A DNA stretch of 6,617 nt from Synechococcaceae bacterium WB4_1_0192 (GTDB lineage Bacteria; Cyanobacteriota; Cyanobacteriia; PCC-6307; Cyanobiaceae). Below the pieces are notes generated by a model, which searched no databases, was not told the origin of the DNA, and saw only the letters and a program-made list of their open reading frames with translations. Positions 1-4,816 of the stretch are shown piece after piece. The DNA lies in the NCBI GenBank assembly GCA_009926195.1, contig RFPK01000115.1:1-6617 (forward strand). The letters run 5' to 3'. The first letter of the stretch is position 1, and every line of letters begins with the position of its first letter. A program made the translations under genes and the position numbers.

Positions 1-93
1 GCGATCGGGCCGAGGGACAGACGGTGCCGATCGGACACGGCGGGAGTGGTGCTTGCCAAGGCCTGGGTCGGGTCTGGTTAGGGGAAGCCTACG

Positions 94-116
94 CAGCGAT
101 GGGAGCGGGATCGCTG
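94..116 (-). terminator. Weak hairpin downstream of apcF
   Basis: A 7-base perfect inverted repeat, CAGCGAT (94-100) and ATCGCTG (110-116), flanks a 9-base loop. It lies about 25 bases past the apcF stop codon on the apcF transcript. No T-run follows, so it does not fit a classic intrinsic terminator. It may be a 3'-end stabilising hairpin or chance. The rest of 1-140 shows no convincing gene. Confidence 0.22.
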
Positions 117-140
117 GGTAGTGCGGTGAGAACTGAAGCG

Positions 141-671
141 TCAGCGGGCGCGGACGTTGGTGTCGGCCAGACCGCGGCAGAGGTGCTCAAAGGGCGCGCG
201 CACAACGTTGCTGAGCATGGCGGCATCAGCCACACCGGCATCGGCGAGCTTTTCGCAGACCACATCAGCCATCAGGGCGATGCTGCGCACGGTGGGGCCG
301 GTGGGCACACCGAGGCTCTTGTAGGTGTCGTCCAGGCCGTTCAGCACCCGCTCGTTGAGGATCGTGCTGTCGTCAGCGATCAGGGCGTAGCTGGCGTAGC
401 GCAGGAAATAGTCCATGTCGCGCAGGCAGGCAGCCCAGCGACGGGTGGTGTAGGCATTACCGCCCGGCAGCAGCAGCTCGGGATCGGCCTGCCACAGGCG
501 CTGGCTGGCTTCGCGCACGATCTCGGCGGCTTCGCCGTTGATCAGTTCAACGGCCGCCAGGCGCACGGCGGATTCGCCGTAGTAACCGGCAATGCGATCG
601 ATGGCTTCGCGATCGAGATAGCGACCCAGCTGGTCGTAGCGACCGATCAGCCCAGTGATGGCATCGCGCAT
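141..671 (-). CDS. apcF: Allophycocyanin beta-18 subunit ApcF
   Basis: Minor beta-type allophycocyanin subunit of the phycobilisome core, where it pairs with the domain of the core-membrane linker ApcE and helps pass energy to the photosystems. The 176-residue product has the beta-subunit globin-like fold pattern. Cys82 sits in the chromophore-binding context ACLRDMDYFLRYASYALIA and would bind phycocyanobilin. Asn72 in GNAYTTRR is the position usually methylated in beta subunits. The stretch GVPTGPTVRSI is also typical. The start at 671 (MRDAITGLIGRYD) matches known ApcF N termini; an upstream in-frame start at 716 would add 15 residues and is unlikely. At 176 residues it is a few longer than the usual ~169, with extra residues near the C-terminal end. 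It is not beside other phycobilisome genes here and is transcribed divergently from glnA. ApcF rather than ApcB is inferred from overall sequence; ApcB is the main alternative. Confidence 0.94.
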   Translation of the reverse strand: MRDAITGLIGRYDQLGRYLDREAIDRIAGYYGESAVRLAAVELINGEAAEIVREASQRLWQADPELLLPGGNAYTTRRWAACLRDMDYFLRYASYALIADDSTILNERVLNGLDDTYKSLGVPTGPTVRSIALMADVVCEKLADAGVADAAMLSNVVRAPFEHLCRGLADTNVRAR

Positions 672-700
672 GGCGTGGAGGGTGGATGCACCTGGGCCGG

Positions 701-706
701 AAGCTA
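701..706 (-). promoter_or_regulatory. Possible -10 element of apcF
   Basis: On the minus strand the hexamer TAGCTT fits the TAnnnT pattern. It would place the transcript start near 694, giving a leader of about 23 bases before the apcF start codon. No good -35 is visible; the inverted repeat at 720-750 occupies that region. This is one hexamer in a GC-rich gap, so support is modest. Confidence 0.28.
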
Positions 707-719
707 GCACCCACAAACG

Positions 720-750
720 GCCAGATCCCTTGCCGTGGACAGGATCTGGC
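720..750. repeat. 9-base perfect inverted repeat upstream of apcF
   Basis: GCCAGATCC at 720-728 is the exact reverse complement of GGATCTGGC at 742-750, separated by 13 bases. It sits 49 bases upstream of the apcF start, over the expected -35 zone of the possible apcF promoter and well upstream of the glnA promoter. The two-arm form suits a dimeric regulator's operator; a hairpin in a longer apcF leader is the alternative. Confidence 0.5.
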
Positions 751-794
751 GAAGTTGACAGAAACGGTTACGCAGGACGGCAACCCCCTTTTCG

Positions 795-836
795 GTTGCA
801 GGGGATACATAGGCTGCCGCTGTTGCTCCGTACGGT
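795..836 (+). promoter_or_regulatory. NtcA-activated type promoter of glnA
   Basis: GTTGCAGGGGATAC at 795-808 reads GTT-N8-TAC, one base from the NtcA consensus GTA-N8-TAC. Exactly 22 bases later comes TACGGT (831-836), which fits the TAnnnT -10 box. NtcA-activated promoters typically have the site about 20-24 bases before the -10, replacing the -35. Transcription would begin near 843, leaving a leader of about 44 bases. NtcA senses 2-oxoglutarate (with PipX) and activates glnA in cyanobacteria when nitrogen is short. The left half-site overlaps the right arm of a 6-base inverted repeat (GCAACC 780-785, GGTTGC 794-799). No -35 box is seen at the usual place, in line with activator dependence. 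Confidence 0.6.
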
Positions 837-843
837 CCGGCCC

Positions 844-863
844 TGCCCGGCTCCAGGCGGGCA
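844..863 (+). promoter_or_regulatory. Short hairpin in predicted glnA leader
   Basis: TGCCCG (844-849) can pair with CGGGCA (858-863) around an 8-base loop, inside the predicted glnA leader and ending 23 bases before the start codon. The conserved core of the cyanobacterial glutamine riboswitch (glnA RNA), as recalled, was looked for here and not found. The hairpin may be chance. Confidence 0.2.
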
Positions 864-886
864 CACCACATCCTTTCGACCACGTC

Positions 887-2305
887 ATGGCCAAGACCGC
901 CCAGGACGTCCTCCGTCAGATCAAGGACGAGGGCATCGAGCTGATCGACCTCAAATTCGTTGATCTGCATGGCAAATGGCAGCACCTCACCGTCTGCCAG
1001 GACCTGATCGATGAAGACGCCTTCACGGAGGGTGTGGCCTTCGACGGCTCCTCGATCCGTGGCTGGAAGGCGATCAACGAGTCGGACATGGCGATGGTGC
1101 CCGACCCCAACACCGCCTGGATCGACCCCTTCTACAGCCATAAGACCCTCAGCCTGATCTGCTCGATCCAGGAGCCCCGCAGCGGCAAGCCCTACGCCCG
1201 CTGCCCCCGCGCCCTGGCCCAGAAGGCCCTCGACTACCTGGCCTCCACCGGCCTGGCTGACACCGCCTATTTCGGTCCCGAGCCCGAGTTCTTCATCTTC
1301 GACGACGTTCGCTACAAGAGCACCAACGGTTCCAGCTTCTATGCCGTTGATTCGATCGAAGCCCCCTGGAACACCGATCGGATCGAAGAAGGCGGCAACC
1401 TCGCCAACAAGATTCAGCTGAAGGAGGGCTACTTCCCCGTCGCCCCCAACGACACCCTGCAGGACATCCGCAGCGAGATGCTGCTGACCATGGGCTCCCT
1501 GGGCGTGCCGATCGAGAAGCAGCACCACGAGGTGGCCACCGCCCAGCACGAACTCGGCATCAAGTTCGCCGAGCTGATCAGCGCGGCCGACAACGTGATG
1601 ATCTACAAGTACGTGGTGCGCAACATCGCCAAGAAGTACGGCAAAACCGCCACGTTCATGCCCAAGCCGATCTTTGCCGACAACGGCAGCGGCATGCACG
1701 TGCACCAGAGCCTCTGGAAGGGCGGCCAGCCGCTGTTCTGGGGTGAAGGCACCTACGCCAACCTCTCCCAGACCGCCCGCTGGTACATCGGCGGCCTGCT
1801 GAAGCACGCCCCCAGCTTCCTGGCCTTCACCAACCCCACCACCAACAGCTACAAGCGCCTGGTGCCGGGCTTCGAGGCGCCGGTGAACCTGGTGTACTCC
1901 CAGGGCAACCGCTCCGCCGCCGTGCGCATCCCCCTCACCGGCATGAACCCCAAGGCCAAGCGCCTCGAGTTCCGCTCCGGCGATGCCCTCTCCAATCCCT
2001 ACCTGGGCTTCGCGGCGATGCTGATGGCCGGCATCGACGGCATCCGCAACCAGATCGATCCAGGCGACGGCACCGACGTCGACCTGTTCGAACTCTCGGC
2101 TGAGGAGCTGGCCAAGATCTCCACCGTGCCCGCCTCGCTCAACGGCGCCCTGGAAGCCCTGAAGGCCGATCACGCCTACCTGCTCGAAGGCGGTGTGTTC
2201 ACCGAGGACTTCATCGACAACTGGATCGCCCTCAAGTACGAGGAGGTGCAGCAGCTGCGCCAGCGGCCCCACCCCCACGAGTACACGATGTACTACGACG
2301 CCTGA
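887..2305 (+). CDS. glnA: Glutamine synthetase type I (GSI)
   Basis: Cytoplasmic dodecameric enzyme that joins ammonium to glutamate with ATP, the entry step of the GS-GOGAT cycle. The 472-residue product has the usual GSI length. Visible motifs: beta-grasp signature FDGSSIRGW (52-60); active-site GPEPEFFIFD (130-139); the ATP-binding signature from KPIFADNGSGMH to HQSLW (260-277); NPTTNSYKRLVPGFEAP (316-332); SQGNRSAAVRIP (338-349). The start at 887 gives the conserved beginning MAKTAQDVLRQIKDEGIELI; the frame stays open upstream to 686 but that stretch is promoter. No clear Shine-Dalgarno is seen. Phe401 (VDLFELSAEE) occupies the place of the E. coli adenylylated Tyr397 (NLYDLP), so adenylylation control is not possible at that site. 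This fits cyanobacteria, which control GSI by NtcA and by small inactivating proteins. It ends 5 bases from the convergent small gene. Confidence 0.99.
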   Translation: MAKTAQDVLRQIKDEGIELIDLKFVDLHGKWQHLTVCQDLIDEDAFTEGVAFDGSSIRGWKAINESDMAMVPDPNTAWIDPFYSHKTLSLICSIQEPRSGKPYARCPRALAQKALDYLASTGLADTAYFGPEPEFFIFDDVRYKSTNGSSFYAVDSIEAPWNTDRIEEGGNLANKIQLKEGYFPVAPNDTLQDIRSEMLLTMGSLGVPIEKQHHEVATAQHELGIKFAELISAADNVMIYKYVVRNIAKKYGKTATFMPKPIFADNGSGMHVHQSLWKGGQPLFWGEGTYANLSQTARWYIGGLLKHAPSFLAFTNPTTNSYKRLVPGFEAPVNLVYSQGNRSAAVRIPLTGMNPKAKRLEFRSGDALSNPYLGFAAMLMAGIDGIRNQIDPGDGTDVDLFELSAEELAKISTVPASLNGALEALKADHAYLLEGGVFTEDFIDNWIALKYEEVQQLRQRPHPHEYTMYYDA

Positions 2306-2310
2306 TCCAC

Positions 2311-2550
2311 TCAGCGGGCCTGGCGCAGATGGGCGATGGCGCTGTCGTGCAGGCGGCGCTCCTGAGCATGGCGCTGGGCCCAGGCCACATCCTGGCTGTG
2401 GACATCAGCGCTCTCGCTCTGATCGGCCTTGGCCTGCCGCTGTGCGATCACCGGTTGGTGGCGATGGGCCTCCAGCTGGCGGGCGCGCATCCAGGCGGCG
2501 AAGCCGGGGGTGCCGCCCGGGGCGGGAGCAGAGGGTGTTGCGGAAGTCAT
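2311..2550 (-). CDS. 79-residue basic protein, possible GS inactivating-factor-like
   Basis: Not firmly recognised. The protein starts with about 18 low-complexity residues rich in Ala, Pro, Gly, Ser and Thr, followed by a charged, probably helical region without membrane segment or Cys. It has nine Arg, one Lys and six His against seven acidic residues. Residues 23-39 (ARQLEAHRHQPVIAQRQ) resemble the conserved N-terminal motif of cyanobacterial IF7, as recalled (ARALMMRHHQFIKNRQ): the RH, I and RQ positions line up without a gap, and AR.L with one gap. IF7/IF17 bind and inactivate GSI. Arg24 and Arg38 would match two of the three Arg reported to matter in IF7; the third has no match, and the C-terminal half is unlike IF7. 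The start at 2550 is preferred because AAGG lies 8 bases upstream; a GTG at 2568 would add six residues. Codon use is GC3-rich, like the neighbours. It converges on glnA, and an NtcA box precedes it. The gene is probable; the function is inference. Confidence 0.62.
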   Translation of the reverse strand: MTSATPSAPAPGGTPGFAAWMRARQLEAHRHQPVIAQRQAKADQSESADVHSQDVAWAQRHAQERRLHDSAIAHLRQAR

Positions 2551-2574
2551 CGAATCGACCTTGTTCACAGGATC

Positions 2575-2593
2575 ATTCTGTAGCGGTTGCTAC
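2575..2593 (-). promoter_or_regulatory. Consensus NtcA box upstream of the small gene
   Basis: GTAGCGGTTGCTAC (2580-2593) is an exact GTA-N8-TAC and a 5-base perfect palindrome (GTAGC/GCTAC); the preceding T also fits the extended TGTA form. On the minus strand it directly abuts CAGAAT (2575-2580), a 4-of-6 match to TATAAT. That would start a transcript near 2568, 18 bases before the start codon at 2550. A site at or just upstream of the -10 is a repressor position, as known for NtcA at gifA/gifB. An activator position for the minus gene would put the -10 on the start codon and is unlikely. Toward the methyltransferase (plus strand) the best -10 is poor (GATTCT, 2614-2619). The core site is clear; function and target are inferred. 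Confidence 0.5.
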
Positions 2594-2745
2594 CGACGCC
2601 CAGGCCTGGCCATGATTCTTGATCCAGGTTCAGTTGGATACCGACCAACGGCGGCCATCAGCAGCGCAGTCGCCAACGGCCCGACAACGCGATCGTGAGC
2701 CGCATCCGTTGAAATGGGTTGACCCCTGAATCCCAGCAGCAGCCC

Positions 2746-3801
2746 ATGGCGGATGCCGTGACCAAACTCGCCTACCAGACCCTGCAGCAAGGCAAAAGCC
2801 TGGTGGGCGTGGCCCACAAGGAGGTGAGCACGCGGCTGATGGAGCTGCTGGCACCCAAGGGGGCCCCCAGGACCCGCCCGGTGCAACCGCAGCTGCTCGG
2901 AGAGCTGCAGGCCTGCCATCAACAGCTGCTCGATGTGGACTGGCAGGAGGCCGAGCAGGGGCTCTACCCCACCAGCCTGCTGTTCGACGCCCCCTGGCTG
3001 GACTGGGCCGCCCGCTACCCGCTCGTCTGGCTGGACATGCCCAGCACCTGGACGCGGCGCAGTCAGCGCAACGTGCAGGATCTGCCCCGCGATCTGGAAA
3101 CCAGCGCCTTCCCCGACTACTACCTCCAGAACTTCCACCACCAGACCGACGGCTACCTGAGCGATCACTCCGCCTCGCTCTACGACCTGCAGGTGGAGAT
3201 CCTGTTCAACGGCACCGCCGAACCGATGCGCCGCCGCGTGCTCAAGCCGCTGGTCCAGGGCCTGCGCGCCTTCAGCGATCGGCCGGCCACCAGCCTGCGG
3301 GTGCTCGATGTGGCCACCGGCACGGGCCGGACCCTGCGCCAGATCCGCGCCGCCCTGCCCCAGGCCCAGCTGGTGGGACTCGACCTCTCCCCCGCCTACC
3401 TGCGCCAGGCCAACCGCTGGCTGAGCCAGCTGCCCAGTGAACTGCCCCAGCTGGTGCAGGGAAATGCCGAGGCAATGCCCTTCGCCGAAGGCAGCATGCA
3501 GGCGCTCACCTGTGTGTTCCTGCTGCACGAACTGCCCGCCGAAGCCCGCCAGAACGTCATCAACGACTGCTTCAGGGTGCTCGAACCCGGCGGTGTGCTC
3601 GTGCTCGCCGATTCGGTCCAGCTGGCCGATTCACCCGCGTTTGAACCGGTGATGGACAACTTCCGCCGGGCCTTCCACGAGCCCTACTACCGCGATTACA
3701 TCGGCGATGACATCGATGCCCGCCTCACGGCCGCCGGCTTCAGCGGCATCCGCGCCGAATCGCACCTGATGACGCGGGTCTGGTCTGCCACCAAGCCCTG
3801 A
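2746..3801 (+). CDS. Class I SAM-dependent methyltransferase
   Basis: Methyltransferase of the UbiE/Methyltransf_11 type; substrate unknown. The 351-residue protein has a ~180-residue N-terminal part and then a Rossmann-fold catalytic domain. SAM-binding motif I is VLDVATGTG (186-194). Motif II carries the acidic residue Asp213 (VGLDLS). Then come NAEAMPF (240-246), FLLHEL (258-263) and RVLEPGGVLVLAD (277-289). The N-terminal part is rich in aromatic residues (such as YPLVWLDMPSTW 91-102 and FPDYYLQNFHHQTDGYLSD 122-140); the latter leads into the catalytic domain and resembles motifs seen in related cyanobacterial and plastid methyltransferases. The ATG at 2746 is chosen; an in-frame TTG at 2719 would add nine residues, and neither has a clear Shine-Dalgarno. 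No signal peptide or membrane segment is obvious. The next gene follows on the same strand after 56 bases. Quinone or other small-molecule methylation is possible but not shown. Confidence 0.93.
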   Translation: MADAVTKLAYQTLQQGKSLVGVAHKEVSTRLMELLAPKGAPRTRPVQPQLLGELQACHQQLLDVDWQEAEQGLYPTSLLFDAPWLDWAARYPLVWLDMPSTWTRRSQRNVQDLPRDLETSAFPDYYLQNFHHQTDGYLSDHSASLYDLQVEILFNGTAEPMRRRVLKPLVQGLRAFSDRPATSLRVLDVATGTGRTLRQIRAALPQAQLVGLDLSPAYLRQANRWLSQLPSELPQLVQGNAEAMPFAEGSMQALTCVFLLHELPAEARQNVINDCFRVLEPGGVLVLADSVQLADSPAFEPVMDNFRRAFHEPYYRDYIGDDIDARLTAAGFSGIRAESHLMTRVWSATKP

Positions 3802-3804
3802 CAT

Positions 3805-3836
3805 TGGCGCGGCCGCCCCGATCAGCGCCATAGGGT
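3805..3836 (+). promoter_or_regulatory. Possible promoter and inverted repeat before the 107-residue gene
   Basis: TAGGGT (3831-3836) fits the TAnnnT -10 pattern and would start transcription near 3843, about 15 bases before the start codon. Just upstream, TGGCGC (3805-3810) and GCGCCA (3825-3830) form a perfect 6-base inverted repeat with a 14-base spacer. The repeat could instead be the 3' hairpin of the methyltransferase transcript. No -35 at normal spacing. Confidence 0.3.
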
Positions 3837-3857
3837 CCGTGGGTGACAGGACAGGGG

Positions 3858-4181
3858 ATGGCAAATCCGTTCAGCGTGAGGTGGCTGGCAGGCTGGACAT
3901 TCCAGACCGTGTTCATGGAAGGAGCCGTGCAGGTGGAAGCCCACGGCTTCGGCATCTGCCTGCGCACACCCATTCTGACCGGTGAAAGCCCGATCACGGC
4001 AGCGGATCGCCTGGTGCTGGCCGAGGATCGGCGCCGCCGCACGCTGCACAACGCCTGGCTCCGGGGTCAGATCGTCAGCCCAGGCCCTGAGGTTCCCGAA
4101 CTGAGCGGCGCCGTGGCCGAGATCGAACCATGGCGGATCCGTGATGAGGATCTTCAGCCCCTGATCCGCCTGGCCGCCTGA
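3858..4181 (+). CDS. Conserved-looking hypothetical protein, 107 residues
   Basis: No family recognised. The product is soluble-looking and dense in ordinary sequence. The N-terminal third (FSVRWLAGWTFQTVFMEGAVQVEAHGFGI from residue 5) is rich in aromatics and beta-prone. A region with TPILTGESPITAADRLVLAEDRRRRTLHNAWLRG (38-70) follows, then a Pro-rich link and an acidic tail ending IRDEDLQPLIRLAA. The start at 3858 is chosen because AGGA (3848-3851) lies 6 bases upstream; a GTG at 3843 in frame would add five residues. Codon use matches the neighbours. It follows the methyltransferase on the same strand by 56 bases, so it may be cotranscribed, though a separate -10 is possible. It ends one base from the convergent gene to its right. 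Confidence 0.82.
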   Translation: MANPFSVRWLAGWTFQTVFMEGAVQVEAHGFGICLRTPILTGESPITAADRLVLAEDRRRRTLHNAWLRGQIVSPGPEVPELSGAVAEIEPWRIRDEDLQPLIRLAA

Positions 4182-4182
4182 T

Positions 4183-4455
4183 TCAGGGGCGAAGCCACAA
4201 CGCCAGCAGCAGGGCGGGGCCGCCCCAGCGCAGCGCCGTCCACAACCAACGCTCGCCCCAGGCCTCAGCCACAAGTGGGGACGGCAGTGGATTCAGCAGC
4301 CGCTGCGCCATGGCCATCCGCTGGCGCAGGCGACGGGCCTGGAGGCTGTCATCGGCGCGCTGGAGGCGCTCCGCCCGCGACACCTGGGCCATCAGCGCCG
4401 CCAGCTGGTGCAGCCAGCGGATCGGTGTGTAGGGGGAGCGCGGCCGCTGTTGCAT
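4183..4455 (-). CDS. Small protein with one C-terminal membrane segment, 90 residues
   Basis: Function unknown. The N-terminal ~65 residues are basic and probably helical (HQLAALMAQVSRAERLQRAD at 16-35, then ARRLRQRM), which suggests an amphipathic or coiled segment on the cytoplasmic side. Residues 72-88 (WTALRWGGPALLLALWL) form one likely membrane segment at the very end, a tail-anchored layout. The start at 4455 is preferred; the frame stays open to 4797, but that part lies opposite the next gene and reads as low-complexity Arg/Gly/Gln-rich sequence typical of antisense frames. No strong Shine-Dalgarno is seen. It is divergent from the 102-residue gene across a 36-base gap and convergent, with a one-base gap, with the 107-residue gene. 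Confidence 0.75.
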   Translation of the reverse strand: MQQRPRSPYTPIRWLHQLAALMAQVSRAERLQRADDSLQARRLRQRMAMAQRLLNPLPSPLVAEAWGERWLWTALRWGGPALLLALWLRP

Positions 4456-4477
4456 GGCGCCAGGATGGCCTGACGCC
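4456..4477. repeat. 22-base near-perfect palindrome between divergent genes
   Basis: GGCGCCAGG (4456-4464) and CCTGACGCC (4469-4477) form 9-base arms with a single mismatch (4460/4473) around ATGG. It fills most of the 36-base gap between two divergent short genes and touches the start codon of the left one. It may be an operator or a leader hairpin able to cover the minus-strand start site. Confidence 0.5.
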
Positions 4478-4491
4478 ACCACGTCCGTCCA

Positions 4492-4800
4492 GTGCCAGTG
4501 CCCGCGCCCGCCTCCAGCAACCCCAAGCAGTGGCCGGCGACGGCGCAGGACGCGGCGCGGGCCCTGCATGATCAACTGCGCATCAGCGAGCGCGACTGGC
4601 ATGCCCTCAAGGCTCAGCCGCAGCGACGCGCCGCCGAACAGCTGGCCGCCGCCCTGGTGCTGCTGCTGGATCCCGCCAATCCGCCGACCGCCGCCACGGC
4701 GGGGCCGCAGCGCCAGCAGGCCACGGCGCTGGTGGAGCACGCCCTGGGCTGGCTCAAGGGCGAACTGCGCGATCCCGGCTGCCCCAGCCACGGCCACTGA
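4492..4800 (+). CDS. Hypothetical protein, 102 residues, probably soluble and helical
   Basis: No characterised family recognised; it reads like a short conserved unknown of picocyanobacteria. After a Pro/Ala-rich start the protein has a helical pattern: DAARALHDQLRISERDWHAL (20-39), QRRAAEQLAAALVLLLD (44-60), a loop, then QQATALVEHALGWLKGELRD (75-94), ending GCPSHGH. The helix at 44-60 is hydrophobic on one face but short for a membrane span. The start must be GTG: a stop at 4471 lies in frame and no ATG follows near the N terminus, leaving GTG at 4492 or 4498. No clear Shine-Dalgarno. The strand choice rests on the orderly helical pattern here, against Arg/Gly-rich antisense reading. It converges on the anti-sigma gene with a 12-base gap. 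Confidence 0.76.
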   Translation: MPVPAPASSNPKQWPATAQDAARALHDQLRISERDWHALKAQPQRRAAEQLAAALVLLLDPANPPTAATAGPQRQQATALVEHALGWLKGELRDPGCPSHGH

Positions 4801-4816
4801 TCGCCCAGCCGATCAG
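4797..4816. repeat. Inverted repeat spanning two convergent stop codons
   Basis: CTGATCG (4797-4803) and CGATCAG (4810-4816) are perfect 7-base arms with a 6-base loop, containing the TGA stop of each facing gene. It could act as a shared bidirectional 3' hairpin, but there is no T-run on either side, and stop codons meeting TGA/TCA already favour part of this symmetry. Confidence 0.35.

Noticed and set aside
1..38. Possible start of a gene on the minus strand (GTG at 38, reading MSDRHRLSLGPI and leaving the window)
   Set aside because: Only 12 codons, no Shine-Dalgarno and no recognisable family; the codon use is GC3-rich but that is common here.
598..616. Repeated GCGATCGA-like words in apcF, suggesting the cyanobacterial HIP1 repeat
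   Set aside because: No full GCGATCGC octamer was found in the window; only partial cores occur.
24..707. 227-residue plus-strand frame over apcF
   Set aside because: Opposite strand of a well-supported apcF; Gly/Ala/Val-rich with no family features.
755..760. TTGACA, a perfect -35 hexamer on the plus strand
   Set aside because: Nothing like a -10 lies 15-19 bases downstream; the NtcA-type arrangement further on explains glnA better.
672..886. Glutamine riboswitch (glnA RNA) in the glnA or small-gene leader
   Set aside because: The conserved core words as recalled (GGAAGTAGG, GAAGGAACG) were not found here or upstream of 2550 on the minus strand.
704..2278. 524-residue open frame antisense to glnA
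   Set aside because: It is rich in Gly, Ala, Val and His without domain motifs and mirrors glnA; long antisense frames are normal in GC-rich genes.
2329..2583. 84-residue plus-strand frame opposite the 79-residue gene
   Set aside because: Hydrophobic then Gly-rich reading without a start signal. The minus frame has a Shine-Dalgarno, a better codon pattern and a meaningful motif. The choice is not certain.
2590..3528. 312-residue open frame antisense to the methyltransferase
   Set aside because: Low-complexity Gln/Gly/His-rich reading opposite a clear SAM-dependent methyltransferase.
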